From Rhodomicrobium sp. (lineage in GTDB: Bacteria > Pseudomonadota > Alphaproteobacteria > Rhizobiales > HXMU1428-3): a stretch of DNA of 64,000 bases. A program made the translations under genes and the position numbers. The notes under the pieces are model-generated. The model was not told the origin of the DNA. It saw only the letters and a list, made by a program, of their open reading frames with translations, and made no database searches. The stretch spans positions 868,001 through 932,000 of the forward strand of contig BQJK01000001.1 of the NCBI GenBank assembly GCA_021604665.1, in the 5' to 3' direction. Positions 1 through 9,751 of this stretch are shown here, in pieces (position 1 is the stretch's first letter; the number at the start of each line of letters is the position of its first letter).

Positions 1-2364
1 TTCGATTACCTTGCCCATAAACGAAACACCAGAAATCTCTTCAATCTCATTCGCCTCACCAGCTGCACCGCCCATAGCCATCTGCTTCTTCAAGTCAGAA
101 ACCTGCTGGCTTAATTGACGGCGCTCAGCCACCAGAGTTTCAAGCCGCTCAGATAATTGCGCTGGCGGCACCTTTAATGTCGCCGCAGCTTCTTGCAATA
201 AACGCTCCTGATCTTTTAAATAACGCCGCGCTTCAGTGCCCGTTAATGCTTCAAGCCGGCGCACACCAGAGGCCACTGCCCCCTCATTTACAATATGCAC
301 CAAGCCAATCTCACCCGTGTTAGAGACATGGGTACCACCGCACAGCTCCATAGAATATGTACGGCCAGCCGTGTCGCCATGAAGGTTCGTCCCCATAGAA
401 ACAACCCGTACCTCATCGCCATATTTTTCGCCGAACAACGCCATAGCCCCGGCTTCAATAGCATCATCAACAGCCATTAACCGTGTTTCAACTGGCGCAT
501 TTTGTAAGATTATCTCATTCGCCATCTGCTCAACCTGCGCAATTTCCTCATCACCCATTGGCTTGTTATGAGAGAAATCAAACCGCAACCGGCCATCATC
601 GACTAATGAGCCCTTCTGCGCGACATGATCGCCAAGTGTCACCCGCAGCGCTTCATGCAAAAGGTGGGTCGCGGAGTGGTTCGAGCGAATGGCACTGCGG
701 CGCTGATGGTCAACTTCAAGGCTAACCGTATCACCAACGGTCAAAGACCCAGACTTAACCTCACCGAGATGAACAAAAATAGAGCCAAGCTTTTTCAGCG
801 TATCGGATACACTGAAACTACCATCATCCCATTTGATCACGCCGGTGTCGCCAACCTGCCCACCAGATTCCGCATAGAAAGGCGTTTGGTTTAAGATGAT
901 CATACCGCTCTCACCAGCGCTAAGACTATTCACCTCAACACCATCTTTCAGCAGCGCGGAAATCTCTCCTTCACCAATCTCGCGGTTATAGCCAAGAAAC
1001 TCACTGGCACCAATTTTATCGGCAAGTCCAAACCAAATGCTGTCATCAGCTGTATCGCCAGAGCCCTTCCAATTACGGCGAGCTTCTTCACGTTGCAGTT
1101 TCATTGCGTCATCAAAGCCATCAGTATTGACCGTAATACCGCGAGCTTTCAGCGCATCTTCGGTCAAATCAAGCGGAAAACCATAAGTGTCATAAAGCTT
1201 GAACGCGACATGACCATCAAGCACATCACCGTCTTTAAGGTCTGAGGATTCTTCATCCAGCAATTTCAAACCGCGATCAAGCGTCTTACGGAAACGAGTT
1301 TCCTCAAGTCGCAATGTCTCACTAATCAGGCTCTCACCTCTAACAAGATCAGGATAAGCCTGGCCCATTTCACGTATCAGTGCCGGCACCAGCTGATGCA
1401 TCAATGGCTCAGTTGCCCCAAGCAATTCAGCATGACGCATCGCCCGCCGCATGATCCGGCGCAGCACATAACCCCGCCCTTCATTTGATGGTAAAACCCC
1501 ATCTGCAATGAGAAAACTCGTCGAGCGCAAATGATCAGCTATGACCCTGTGTGAGGCTTTGCGCGGTCCCATCGCATCAACGCCGAGAATATCAACGGAT
1601 GCAGAAATCAGATTTTTAAAAAGGTCAGTTTCATAATTATCATGGGTGCCCTGCAAAACAGCCGCAATACGCTCCAGCCCCATACCAGTATCGATTGATG
1701 GTTTCGGTAAATCCCTCCTGCCATCTTCTAGCTGCTCATACTGCATGAAAACAAGATTCCAGATCTCAATAAAGCGATCCCCATCTTCATCCGGGCTACC
1801 AGGCGGCCCCCCGGGTATATGATCACCATGATCAAAGAAAATTTCAGAACAAGGACCACAAGGCCCCGTATCACCCATAGACCAGAAGTTATCGCTGGTA
1901 GAAATACGGATGATTTTATCATCAGAAAAACCAGCAACCTTTTTCCAAATATCAACCGCGTCCTCATCCTCAGAATAAACGGTGACCAACAGGCGTTTCG
2001 GGTCGAGAGCAAATTCTTTAGTGATCAGGTCCCAAGCGAATTTAATCGCATCATCTTTGAAATAATCACCGAAAGAAAAGTTACCAAGCATCTCGAAAAA
2101 TGTGTGATGCCTGGCCGTGTAGCCAACATTATCCAGATCATTATGCTTGCCGCCCGCCCTGACGCATTTTTGGCTGGAAGTGGCCCGGTTATAATCCCGC
2201 GTCTCAACGCCGGTGAAAACATTTTTGAACGGCACCATACCCGCATTGGTGAACATCAAGGTCGGGTCATTTGACGGCACCAGTGAACTGGAAGGAACAA
2301 TAGAATGCCCTTCTTTTTCAAAGAATGTCAGAAATGCTTTCCGTATGTCATTTACACCCGTCAT
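1..2364 (-). CDS. alaS: Alanine--tRNA ligase, C-terminal part cut by window edge
   Basis: Class II aminoacyl-tRNA synthetase that charges tRNA-Ala in the cytoplasm. It is absent from the ORF track because its stop lies beyond base 1; reading the minus strand gives an open frame of 788 codons. The N-terminus ([15 protein letters not shown]) and the catalytic part ([32 protein letters not shown]-like) fit AlaRS. The editing-domain motif HSATHLLH lies near residue 561 and CGGTH near residue 673, so the editing metal site is intact. The C-terminal oligomerisation domain continues outside the window. The ATG at 2364 follows AAAGGTG by a few bases. alaS close to recA on one strand is common in Alphaproteobacteria. 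Confidence 0.97.
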   Translation of the reverse strand, partial: MTGVNDIRKAFLTFFEKEGHSIVPSSSLVPSNDPTLMFTNAGMVPFKNVFTGVETRDYNRATSSQKCVRAGGKHNDLDNVGYTARHHTFFEMLGNFSFGDYFKDDAIKFAWDLITKEFALDPKRLLVTVYSEDEDAVDIWKKVAGFSDDKIIRISTSDNFWSMGDTGPCGPCSEIFFDHGDHIPGGPPGSPDEDGDRFIEIWNLVFMQYEQLEDGRRDLPKPSIDTGMGLERIAAVLQGTHDNYETDLFKNLISASVDILGVDAMGPRKASHRVIADHLRSTSFLIADGVLPSNEGRGYVLRRIMRRAMRHAELLGATEPLMHQLVPALIREMGQAYPDLVRGESLISETLRLEETRFRKTLDRGLKLLDEESSDLKDGDVLDGHVAFKLYDTYGFPLDLTEDALKARGITVNTDGFDDAMKLQREEARRNWKGSGDTADDSIWFGLADKIGASEFLGYNREIGEGEISALLKDGVEVNSLSAGESGMIILNQTPFYAESGGQVGDTGVIKWDDGSFSVSDTLKKLGSIFVHLGEVKSGSLTVGDTVSLEVDHQRRSAIRSNHSATHLLHEALRVTLGDHVAQKGSLVDDGRLRFDFSHNKPMGDEEIAQVEQMANEIILQNAPVETRLMAVDDAIEAGAMALFGEKYGDEVRVVSMGTNLHGDTAGRTYSMELCGGTHVSNTGEIGLVHIVNEGAVASGVRRLEALTGTEARRYLKDQERLLQEAAATLKVPPAQLSERLETLVAERRQLSQQVSDLKKQMAMGGAAGEANEIEEISGVSFMGKVIE

Positions 2365-2511
2365 ATGCACCTTTACCCGATTGATATCTGTTTATATGGC
2401 CTTTTATCAGGGCTTCTTCAATAACTCTAGCCTTTCTCGTCTCATTCCATCATTTTTCAATCTTAGTAAGAAAATGTTGACCCTATATAAAGACTACAAG
2501 CCTATCCGAAG

Positions 2512-2540
2512 AAAAAAACCCGATTGCCGAAACAATCGGG
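2512..2540 (-). terminator. Rho-independent terminator of the small ORF
   Basis: Read on the minus strand, an 8-bp stem (CCCGATTG/CAATCGGG) with a 6-base loop is followed by seven T. It lies between the end of the 47-codon ORF at 2598 and the alaS start, so it separates that ORF from alaS. This supports the short ORF being a real transcription unit. Confidence 0.85.
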
Positions 2541-2597
2541 TGAAGTTGTCAAACAACAGGAGGAAATTTGATTTCAGATACGGGAAAACCTCTGTAA

Positions 2598-2741
2598 TCA
2601 GCCAGCTATCGAGCTGATCACCACCCCCATGGAAGTGGCCGGTACTGAAATGGAAAGAAAGAAGGAGAGAAACAAAGCTGTGAGAAATGCCATGAGAGAA
2701 AAACACATCATAAATGTTCTGAAGTCTTTCAAAGTGTACAT
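2598..2741 (-). CDS. Small single-pass membrane protein, 47 aa, unknown
   Basis: I do not recognise the family. The track shows a 70-codon frame starting at 2810. I prefer the internal ATG at 2741 because AAAGGGAG lies about 10 bases upstream. The product begins MYTLKDFRTFMMC, has one strongly hydrophobic segment at about residues 10-33, and ends in a short non-charged tail (SMGVVISSIAG). A good terminator follows 60 bases downstream, and recA has its own terminator upstream, so this is an isolated monocistronic unit. Support is ribosome-binding site, hydrophobic segment and terminator; there is no homology evidence. A structured leader RNA of alaS is the alternative. Confidence 0.5.
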   Translation of the reverse strand: MYTLKDFRTFMMCFSLMAFLTALFLSFFLSISVPATSMGVVISSIAG

Positions 2742-2881
2742 GATCTTAAGGCTCCCTTTAAACTGTGACAAAAGCAACTCATCTACTCCATCTGTCGCGC
2801 TGGCAGCCAAATAGGTTCAAATTCTTATAGAGACCCACTCGATTTACACCCTGATCAGATATTCAGGCTCAAAACTCAGGC

Positions 2882-2907
2882 AAAAAAATACCCGGCCAAA
2901 AGCCGGG
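2882..2907 (-). terminator. Rho-independent terminator of recA
   Basis: On the minus strand CCCGGC pairs with GCCGGG across a short loop, followed by TATTTTTTT. It lies about 75 bases past the recA stop. Confidence 0.9.
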
Positions 2908-2982
2908 CATTTAAATTCATATCACTGACTATTCGCCCCTAAAGTCTGCTAAGGGGCGCGATCAGTACTGACACATCAAGAT

Positions 2983-4074
2983 TTATTCATCTTCATCAGG
3001 TTCTTCAACAGTTGGCGGCGGCGGTAAATCGCCATCCAGTATCTGCTCAGCAATTAAGCCAGCATTCTGGCGGATAGAAAGTTCAATCCGCTCAGCAATA
3101 TCAGGGTTTTCTGCGAGGAATTTTTTAGCATTCTCCCGGCCCTGGCCAATTTTATTGCCTTCATAAGCATACCAGGCACCGGATTTATCAATCGTCTCAG
3201 CTTTCACACCAAGATCAAGCAATTCACCGGTTTTGGAAATACCTTCACCATACATGATATCAAATTCAACCTGACGGAAAGGCGGGGCCACTTTGTTTTT
3301 AACAACCTTAACCCGTGTTTGGTTACCAACAACCTCATCACTGTTCTTGATCTGGCCAATACGGCGAATATCAAGCCGCACAGAAGAATAGAACTTCAGC
3401 GCATTACCACCAGTTGTTGTCTCAGGTGAGCCAAACATTACACCAATCTTCATGCGGATCTGGTTGATGAAAACAACCATAGTGCGAGATTTAGAGATAG
3501 AGCCCGTCAATTTGCGCAGCGCCTGGCTCATTAGCCGGGCTTGCAAACCAGGCAAGCTATCACCCATCTCTCCCTCAAGCTCAGCCCGCGGCGTCAGCGC
3601 CGCAACACTATCAATCACCAGCACATCAACAGCGCCAGAGCGCACCAGCGTATCAGCAATTTCAAGGGCCTGCTCACCTGTATCAGGCTGTGAGATCAAC
3701 AGATCGTCAATATTCACACCCAACTTGCGGGCATAAACAGGGTCAACCGCATGCTCCGCATCAATGAAGGCACACACGCCACCTGTTTTTTGAGCTTCCG
3801 CCACAGTATGGAGAGCAAGAGTTGTTTTACCAGAGCTTTCAGGCCCATAGATCTCAATGATACGGCCACGCGGCAACCCGCCTATACCCAGCGCAATATC
3901 GAGACCAAGCGACCCGGTAGAAACAGCATCCACATCTACCTTGAACGACTCTGTACCGAGCCGCATGATTGAGCCTTTGCCAAAATTCTTCTCAATCTGC
4001 GAAAGCGCTGATAATAACGCCTTATCCTTATCCATTTCACCCCCTGTGATAACCTGCAAACCCGCGTTAGACAT
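2983..4074 (-). CDS. recA: Recombinase RecA
   Basis: DNA strand-exchange protein for homologous recombination and coprotease for LexA cleavage in the SOS response. At 363 aa it has the usual length. The Walker A motif GPESSGKTT is at residues 77-85, the Walker B-like [10 protein letters not shown] and the L2-region sequence [17 protein letters not shown] are present, and the C-terminus is acidic (VEEPDEDE), as is normal. The ATG at 4074 has AAGGGG about 8 bases upstream. A GTTC-N7-GTTC box lies 120-134 bases upstream of the start, so SOS control by LexA is likely. It is a single-gene unit with its own terminator. Confidence 0.99.
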   Translation of the reverse strand: MSNAGLQVITGGEMDKDKALLSALSQIEKNFGKGSIMRLGTESFKVDVDAVSTGSLGLDIALGIGGLPRGRIIEIYGPESSGKTTLALHTVAEAQKTGGVCAFIDAEHAVDPVYARKLGVNIDDLLISQPDTGEQALEIADTLVRSGAVDVLVIDSVAALTPRAELEGEMGDSLPGLQARLMSQALRKLTGSISKSRTMVVFINQIRMKIGVMFGSPETTTGGNALKFYSSVRLDIRRIGQIKNSDEVVGNQTRVKVVKNKVAPPFRQVEFDIMYGEGISKTGELLDLGVKAETIDKSGAWYAYEGNKIGQGRENAKKFLAENPDIAERIELSIRQNAGLIAEQILDGDLPPPPTVEEPDEDE

Positions 4075-4193
4075 CTGTAATACCCCTTATTCCATGAGTG
4101 AAGACAATATTCAATTGCTGAATAATGTACCCCATTTGTTCTCTTTTGGCAAGGCGTAGTAGAAGACTGATATTACTACGAATTTCAGATCAC

Positions 4194-4208
4194 GTTCAAT
4201 TTCCGTTC
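4194..4208 (-). promoter_or_regulatory. LexA (SOS) box upstream of recA
   Basis: The sequence GTTCAATTTCCGTTC is GTTC-N7-GTTC (GAAC-N7-GAAC on the recA strand), the LexA recognition direct repeat known in Alphaproteobacteria. It sits 120 bases upstream of the recA ATG in a non-coding gap, where SOS control is expected. Confidence 0.85.
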
Positions 4209-4262
4209 TCACGTTTCGAATCAAATCACTTATCTAAAACAACGAGCACCAGCTCGTTTCAA

Positions 4263-4312
4263 CTAAAAAGAATTACCCTCCCGCAGGGGCCATCCCCAAG
4301 GGAGGGTAATTC
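4263..4312 (-). terminator. Rho-independent terminator of cckA
   Basis: A 13-bp perfect stem (GAATTACCCTCCC/GGGAGGGTAATTC) encloses a smaller GGGG/CCCC hairpin. On the minus strand it is followed by TTTTTAG. It lies about 85 bases past the cckA stop. Confidence 0.85.
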
Positions 4313-4347
4313 ATTATTGATACTGATGAAAAGTATACTGAGCCAAT

Positions 4348-4373
4348 GCGGATGCTGCGTGGACATCTGATGC
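4348..4373. repeat. Diverged copy of the GGATGC/GCATC element
   Basis: The stretch GCGGATGCTGCGTGGACATC resembles the two copies at 9684 and 9722 (core CGGATGC, short spacer, GG-CATCTG). It lies between cckA and its terminator. Similarity is only partial, so this assignment is tentative. Confidence 0.35.
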
Positions 4374-4397
4374 GCAGAAGAACCGAGAGACTTTTCA

Positions 4398-6998
4398 TCA
4401 CCCCTCAAGCGTTTCCTTCACCGTTGCCGCCAGCTGCTTCAAGGAAAACGGCTTTGGCAAAAAGGTAAAGCTCTCACCTTTTTTCAGGTTTTTATCGAAA
4501 GCATCTTCAGCATAACCAGAGATAAAGATCACCTTCACATCAGGCAGACTTTCCCGAAGGTGAGAAAGCATCGTCGGCCCGTCCATTTCAGGCATCATCA
4601 CATCAGAGACAACAAGATCAATCCGCCCTTCATGATTGGCAACAACCTCAAGCGCATCAACACCAGAGCTGGCCTCAAGCACATTATACCCCCGCGTCGT
4701 CAACGCCCGAACAGCAAAGCTACGCACAGCCTCTTCATCCTCAACCAGCAGTAAAGTTTCAGAGCCGGTCATATCCCGGGGGCGCTCTTGCACCACAGCC
4801 TCTTGCACATCGGCCTCAATCTGCGGTTTATCTTCTTCCACATGCCGCGGCAGGTAGATTTTAAAGCTGGTGCCTTCGCCTTCAACACTATCAACGAAGA
4901 TATAACCATCAGTTTGCTTGACGATGCCATAGACCATGGAAAGCCCAAGCCCAGTCCCCTTACCAATGTCTTTGGTTGTGAAGAACGGCTCAAAAATTTT
5001 ATCAATCACAGATTGCGGCATGCCGCAGCCACTATCAGAAATCTCAAGCAACACATATTCACCGGGCTTCAGCCCGCGCTTTTCTTCATCCAATGAGCGA
5101 TGCTCTGCGATATTCTCAGTTCTGAGGGTTAATATGCCGCCATCTGCCATCGCATCCCGCGCATTCACCGCAAGATTAATAATCACCTGGTCAAATTGAT
5201 GGTTATCCGCCTTAACAGACCAGAGATCACGGCCATGAACAACCTTCAGCTCAACCTTCTCACCGAGCAAGCGAGACAGCATGGCGGTTACATCTTGGAT
5301 AACGTTATTCAGAGAGAGCACCTCAGGCCGCAAAGTCTGCTGACGGGAAAAGGCCAACAGATGCCGCACCAGGCTGGCCGCCCGGTTCGCATTCTGCTTG
5401 ATATGCATCATATCTTTAAAGGAAGGGTCGGTTGGTCGGTGGCTACCAATAAGCAAATCACAATAGCCAATGATAGCTGTCAGCACATTATTGAAATCAT
5501 GGGCAATACCGCCAGCAAGTTGACCAACAGCCTGCATTTTCTGACTTTGCGCAAACTGCACCTCAAGCGCCCGTTGTTTAGATGTATCAATGGCATAGAT
5601 AATGCCAACGGCACCATCTTCCGTCATATCCCGTGCTGGGCTGAGATAAAGCTGACCAGAGCGCTCATCCGCAACACCTTCACCATGGCAAAACTTCACA
5701 TCAACCGGCGCAATCACCGCATTGCCATTCGCCGCATTCTCAAGCGCTGTTTTCAGTGCCTCACGGTCATCTTCTTCTATCAGTTCAAACAGGTTATCTT
5801 TCCCAGTATCGCTGCCACTGCCAAGCAAAACCCTGAAAGAGCCATTCGCATTCGAAATACCACCCTCTTCAGAAATCGTAGCAATACCAATTGGCGCAGA
5901 ATGATAGAACTGCTCAAGCCGCATTTCAGTCATCCGTTGCGGCTCAAACAATTGCGGCGCATCATCAGCCAGAAGGGCAACTACACCATAATGAAACGGC
6001 TCAGGCCCGACAGTCCCAGCCATTTCATTTGAGAAATCATCAACTGGCTGGCCATAGAGAATGGCGCTAATAGTCGAGCCATCGGAGCGCACAAGATCAT
6101 AATATTGCACAGAGCGAAGCTGCGAATGCGGCGTGAGAGACTGTGTTAACAGCTGCACACCCTCAGCCGGTAAAATAGAGGTGAGATGCAATGGATCAGC
6201 GGATTGATGCGGCAATTGCATCCAATCAGCGAAAGTCCCATTCATGTAAGTTACATCACCGTCAACATTCAGCGTGAAAAAGCCAACCGGGGCTTGATCA
6301 AAATGACGAACAGCCGTGATGAGGCTTTTATATTCCTGATCGCGAGTTGAGCGCTCTAATGTGATGTCAGCAATCCGCCAAACAACCCCATTTACCTTAT
6401 CAGAGCCATCTTTCAGGGTAATCGGGCGCACAGAAATCCGTAGCCAACGCACTTGCCGCTCAGGTTCAGCGCCATCAACACCGTCAACTACATCCTCAAC
6501 CGGGAATTCATCTTCCCAGGCACGCAGCTGTGTGGCGGCCTGGCAAAGCCTGTAAAGAGGTTCCGCAATTGAGGGATCACCGGAGAAGAAGGTCTCTACA
6601 GTCGGGATAACTTTTTCCCGCTTACGGCGAAGAATATGAAAATAGGCATCATTCGCGTAAATCACCTCACCCTTTTTATTGGTGATCATCATGCCGTCAT
6701 TGAGATTTTCCGCATAGGCTGCGAAAATATTAGCGCTCCGGTTCTCCGTCTGAAGGTCAAGAACCCCAGCCGAATAGGCAAGCACCGCAAAAACGCCAAC
6801 CGTCGCCAGCAACCCAAGTATGCCCATCAGCAGAAAATTAAATTCCTGCAAGAAAAAAGCAGCCATGAGCACCAGAGCCAAAAGCCCAAGGCACAAAATT
6901 GTTCTATATTTTCCCGGCCGCATAAGCATGGCGGATAACCGACCCTCCTGAACCAGATCAGGCTGCTGAGGGTCTACAGGCACATTTACATCACTCAT
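4398..6998 (-). CDS. cckA: CckA-type hybrid histidine kinase
   Basis: Membrane sensor kinase that feeds a phosphorelay (through ChpT) to the master regulator CtrA, which governs cell cycle and flagella in Alphaproteobacteria. The 866 residues contain two adjacent transmembrane segments at about 30-75, PAS-like regions from about 90 to 470, the HisKA phosphoacceptor motif GIAHDFNNVLTAIIGY near residue 496, an ATPase domain with GKGTGLGLSMVYGI near 680, and a C-terminal receiver domain with LLVEDEE and the phosphoacceptor Asp in VVSDVMMPEMDG near 795. The H-box with DFNN and the receiver fusion match CckA. It follows flhB after a 210-base gap, so it may be partly co-transcribed with the flagellar export genes. 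Confidence 0.93.
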   Translation of the reverse strand: MSDVNVPVDPQQPDLVQEGRLSAMLMRPGKYRTILCLGLLALVLMAAFFLQEFNFLLMGILGLLATVGVFAVLAYSAGVLDLQTENRSANIFAAYAENLNDGMMITNKKGEVIYANDAYFHILRRKREKVIPTVETFFSGDPSIAEPLYRLCQAATQLRAWEDEFPVEDVVDGVDGAEPERQVRWLRISVRPITLKDGSDKVNGVVWRIADITLERSTRDQEYKSLITAVRHFDQAPVGFFTLNVDGDVTYMNGTFADWMQLPHQSADPLHLTSILPAEGVQLLTQSLTPHSQLRSVQYYDLVRSDGSTISAILYGQPVDDFSNEMAGTVGPEPFHYGVVALLADDAPQLFEPQRMTEMRLEQFYHSAPIGIATISEEGGISNANGSFRVLLGSGSDTGKDNLFELIEEDDREALKTALENAANGNAVIAPVDVKFCHGEGVADERSGQLYLSPARDMTEDGAVGIIYAIDTSKQRALEVQFAQSQKMQAVGQLAGGIAHDFNNVLTAIIGYCDLLIGSHRPTDPSFKDMMHIKQNANRAASLVRHLLAFSRQQTLRPEVLSLNNVIQDVTAMLSRLLGEKVELKVVHGRDLWSVKADNHQFDQVIINLAVNARDAMADGGILTLRTENIAEHRSLDEEKRGLKPGEYVLLEISDSGCGMPQSVIDKIFEPFFTTKDIGKGTGLGLSMVYGIVKQTDGYIFVDSVEGEGTSFKIYLPRHVEEDKPQIEADVQEAVVQERPRDMTGSETLLLVEDEEAVRSFAVRALTTRGYNVLEASSGVDALEVVANHEGRIDLVVSDVMMPEMDGPTMLSHLRESLPDVKVIFISGYAEDAFDKNLKKGESFTFLPKPFSLKQLAATVKETLEG

Positions 6999-7209
6999 AG
7001 CCTAAGACGCTATATGATTCGCAGGCGTCAAGTGATTCGCAAAACTCTTAATACACAGCCAAATCTCAGCCTTGAAAAAAGCTTCAATTCGGCTCTAACA
7101 ACAGCCCGTAACCCTTCAATATTCAACAAAACATAACTTGCCGCAAAATCAATCAAGCAAAACAACACCAGAATTGAGCCAGGAAGGCAAAGCCCCCCTA
7201 TCAACGCCG

Positions 7210-8274
7210 CTATCGCCGCACATCCTTACGCATGATAAAGCCAATAACCTCAGCCACAGCTTTATAATGCTCCGGCGGTATTTCATCATCCACCTCAACA
7301 CCCGCATGCAGCGCCCGCGCCAGTGGTGGGTTCTCTACCAACGGTATTTCATTGTCCTTGGCAATTTCACGAATTTTAAGCGCCAGCGCATCCATCCCCT
7401 TCGCCACGCAAATAGGGGCAGGCATACCAGCCTCATATTTTAGCGCCACCGCATAGTGGGTCGGGTTGGTGATAACCACAGAGGCTTCAGGCACAGCCTG
7501 CATCATGCGCTTGCGGCCCCGCTCCATCCTGATCTGGCGAATTTTCGCCTTCACCATCGGGTCACCTTCTTGCTGCTTATATTCGTCCTTCACCTCTTGC
7601 ATGGTCATCTTCAGCTTATTCCACCATTGCTGGCGCTGATAGGCATAATCAACCATAGCAATCACCGTATAAAGCGCCGCCACGGCAGCCAGAATTTTAA
7701 CTGAATAATCCTTCACAAGTGGAAGTAAAGCCGCCGGGTCAAGGGAGACCATAACCTCAAGCCCATCCCGATCAGGCCACATGATGACAATTATCAAAAT
7801 CGTCACCACCAGCAGCTTGGCCAGGCTTTTGGTAAAATTCACCAGAGATGTCATTGAAAAGAGACGCTTCAAACCGGCAAGCGGAGAGATTTTAGAAAGC
7901 TTCGGCGTCATGGTTTCCGTTTGCAGCAAAAACCCATGCTGAACCAGATTGCCCCCCAACGCCGCAACAATAAACACCAGAAACGGCAGCGACACCGCCG
8001 CCAAAACCGCCAACAGCACCTCAGAGAGGATATTTAAACTGCCCCGCCCTTCAAGAGAGAGGTCATGAGCATTAAACAAAAACCCCTGCAAAACATGAGA
8101 CAAGTCAGCCGCCATCCCCCCAGAAAAAATCATCACAACAAGCGTTGCCGCTGTGAGCATGAACCAGCTATTCACCTCCTGGCTCTTAACCACATTCCCC
8201 TTCTCGCGCGCATCGCGCAGCCGTTTCTCGGAGGGGTCCTCGGTTTTCTCTGATTGTTCGGCTTCATCAGCCAT
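7210..8274 (-). CDS. flhB: Flagellar export gate protein FlhB
   Basis: Inner-membrane component of the flagellar type III export apparatus that switches substrate specificity from rod/hook to filament. The 354 residues comprise four hydrophobic segments and a cytoplasmic C-domain with the self-cleavage site NPTH (VITNPTHYAVALKYE), as in active FlhB. The N-terminus is charged (EQSEKTEDPSEKRLRDAREKG), typical of the family. The ATG at 8274 has AGGAGA about 8 bases upstream. It lies 22 bases behind fliR, in the order fliQ-fliR-flhB, consistent with one operon. FliR and FlhB work together with FliP and FliQ in the export gate. Confidence 0.97.
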   Translation of the reverse strand: MADEAEQSEKTEDPSEKRLRDAREKGNVVKSQEVNSWFMLTAATLVVMIFSGGMAADLSHVLQGFLFNAHDLSLEGRGSLNILSEVLLAVLAAVSLPFLVFIVAALGGNLVQHGFLLQTETMTPKLSKISPLAGLKRLFSMTSLVNFTKSLAKLLVVTILIIVIMWPDRDGLEVMVSLDPAALLPLVKDYSVKILAAVAALYTVIAMVDYAYQRQQWWNKLKMTMQEVKDEYKQQEGDPMVKAKIRQIRMERGRKRMMQAVPEASVVITNPTHYAVALKYEAGMPAPICVAKGMDALALKIREIAKDNEIPLVENPPLARALHAGVEVDDEIPPEHYKAVAEVIGFIMRKDVRR

Positions 8275-8296
8275 AGCAACAATCTCCTAATTGCGC

Positions 8297-9061
8297 CTAA
8301 CGCATCATATTGGTAATGGCGGCCTCATAATAAGCAAGATACCAGCTCATCATCGCACCCAAAAGCAATGCAAATAACAAAACACCAATGTAAATATTGG
8401 CCGGCATAGCAATGAAAAACACCTGGATCTGCGGGATTAACCGCGACAGGATGCCAAGACCGAGAAAGAACACCAGACCAAACACAATAAACGGCGTTGA
8501 GAGCTGCACACCGATCTTGAAAGCATTCGCAACCGTCTTCACAGCCGCCTCGCTAAAGGGGCTAACAGATACAGCCTCCATTGGCGGAAACATCATGTAA
8601 CTTTCTGCCATAGCCACCAGAATGACATGATGGAGGTCGAGCACCAAAATCATCACCGTCCCCAGCATCATCAAAAAGCTGGAGAAAACAGAATCTGACC
8701 GCCCACTCATCGGGTCTGCTGTTTGCGCAAATGAGAGACCCGATTGGAAAGAAACAACATTACCAGCCACCTGCAACCCGCTGGAAATCAGCTTAACAAT
8801 GCCGCCAAAAGCAAACCCAATCAGCGCTTCTTTCATACTTAGCGCGACTAGCCCCATAAGCGTTGTGGGTAAAGGCGGCATATATTTTAGCACCGCCGGG
8901 TAAAGGCAAATGGTCAACATGACAGCAAAGGCCAAACGCGAGCGCATAGGTACACTATGCTCACCAATGGCTGGCAACATCATCACCAGCGGCCCCATAC
9001 GTGAAAAAATAAGAAACAGCACAAAGGCTGTCGCAGGGAGATAGTTAAAATTAACAACCAT
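8297..9061 (-). CDS. fliR: Flagellar export protein FliR
   Basis: Polytopic membrane protein of the flagellar export gate, forming the core complex with FliP and FliQ. It has 254 residues and six or so hydrophobic segments. Recognisable family stretches are FSRMGPLVMMLPAIGE near the N-terminus and SFQSGLSFAQTADPMSG in the middle. It lies between fliQ and flhB on the same strand, 81 bases after fliQ. Length and gene order are normal for the family. Confidence 0.95.
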   Translation of the reverse strand: MVVNFNYLPATAFVLFLIFSRMGPLVMMLPAIGEHSVPMRSRLAFAVMLTICLYPAVLKYMPPLPTTLMGLVALSMKEALIGFAFGGIVKLISSGLQVAGNVVSFQSGLSFAQTADPMSGRSDSVFSSFLMMLGTVMILVLDLHHVILVAMAESYMMFPPMEAVSVSPFSEAAVKTVANAFKIGVQLSTPFIVFGLVFFLGLGILSRLIPQIQVFFIAMPANIYIGVLLFALLLGAMMSWYLAYYEAAITNMMR

Positions 9062-9142
9062 GTTCGCTAATCACTACCTGCTAAAATCAAGACAAGGCCA
9101 AAATTCACCCAGGGAGCAAACAAAGCGCTGCAAGCCACCACA

Positions 9143-9406
9143 TCACCCCCCGGCGATATGGCTCATCACCCGCTCCATAAAGTTACCAAGTACCCCTGCC
9201 ATAAACGGCATAGCCACCATCACGCTAACAAAAATAGCGATGATCTTTGGCACAAACACCAATGTCATTTCCTGAATTTGCGTCAGCGCCTGAAACAGGG
9301 CAATGATCAGGCCAACCAACAAGCCCACAATCATTGGCGGACCAGAAACTTTGAGCAATACGATAATCGCATCCCGCCCAACATCCATCACTTCCGCGCC
9401 CGTCAT
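9143..9406 (-). CDS. fliQ: Flagellar export protein FliQ
   Basis: Small two-helix membrane protein of the export gate, 87 aa as expected. It shows the family pattern GPPMIVGLLVGLIIALFQALTQIQEMTLVFVPK split by two hydrophobic hairpin helices. The ATG at 9406 follows AAAGG with a suitable gap. A terminator-like hairpin lies only 80 bases upstream (9487-9509), so fliQ-fliR-flhB probably has its own promoter or depends on readthrough from fliE. Confidence 0.95.
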   Translation of the reverse strand: MTGAEVMDVGRDAIIVLLKVSGPPMIVGLLVGLIIALFQALTQIQEMTLVFVPKIIAIFVSVMVAMPFMAGVLGNFMERVMSHIAGG

Positions 9407-9486
9407 GGCCTAAACCTTTAAAAATTAGAATCACCCAAATTATACGCCCCCAAACCACCAGCCCGGATAATTCTTTCCACTTCCCC

Positions 9487-9509
9487 CAAAAAAAGGCGCC
9501 AAAGCGCCT
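9487..9509 (-). terminator. Rho-independent terminator between fliE and fliQ
   Basis: On the minus strand AGGCGC-TTTG-GCGCCT is followed by seven or eight T. It stands between fliE (or an RNA encoded in the gap) and fliQ, splitting the flagellar genes into two transcription units. Confidence 0.8.
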
Positions 9510-9683
9510 CAAATAATTCTGCGCGAAGCGCTTAAAAAAAAGAAAAGCTCGCCCGTAGGGCCGCCCCTTCTTCGCTTAAACTTGGTGCGCTTTACCATAT
9601 TGAATCGATGAAAGTACACCAAGGCGCGCCAGCGCCGAGGGACTTTCACCCGATACTTTCTCAATTCCGACCATCGTACTAGA

Positions 9684-9713
9684 GGCGGATGCGTACTGGG
9701 CATCTGGAGCCCC
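9684..9713. repeat. 30-bp repeat copy 1 (GGATGC hairpin)
   Basis: This unit matches the neighbour at 9722-9751 at 25 of 30 positions, and the two start 38 bases apart. Each can fold through GATGC/GCATC, and both end in GGGCATCTGGAGCCCC. Confidence 0.75.
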
Positions 9714-9721
9714 CCAAATGA

Positions 9722-9751
9722 GCCGGATGCCGTGTGGGCATCTGGAGCCCC
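9722..9751. repeat. 30-bp repeat copy 2 (GGATGC hairpin)
   Basis: Partner of the copy at 9684. Here GATGCC pairs with GGCATC around a 5-base loop on the minus strand. The differences between the copies lie mainly in the loop, as expected of a conserved hairpin. Confidence 0.75.

Noticed and set aside
5196-6032. 278-codon plus-strand ORF inside cckA
   Set aside because: Antisense shadow of a clear kinase gene; composition (His/Arg/Asn/Ile rich) is that of a reverse-frame artefact.
9509-9703. 64-codon minus-strand ORF in the fliE-fliQ gap
   Set aside because: It runs through hairpins and T tracts, has no ribosome-binding site, and its end (GELFFFLSASRR) is a translation of the terminator region.
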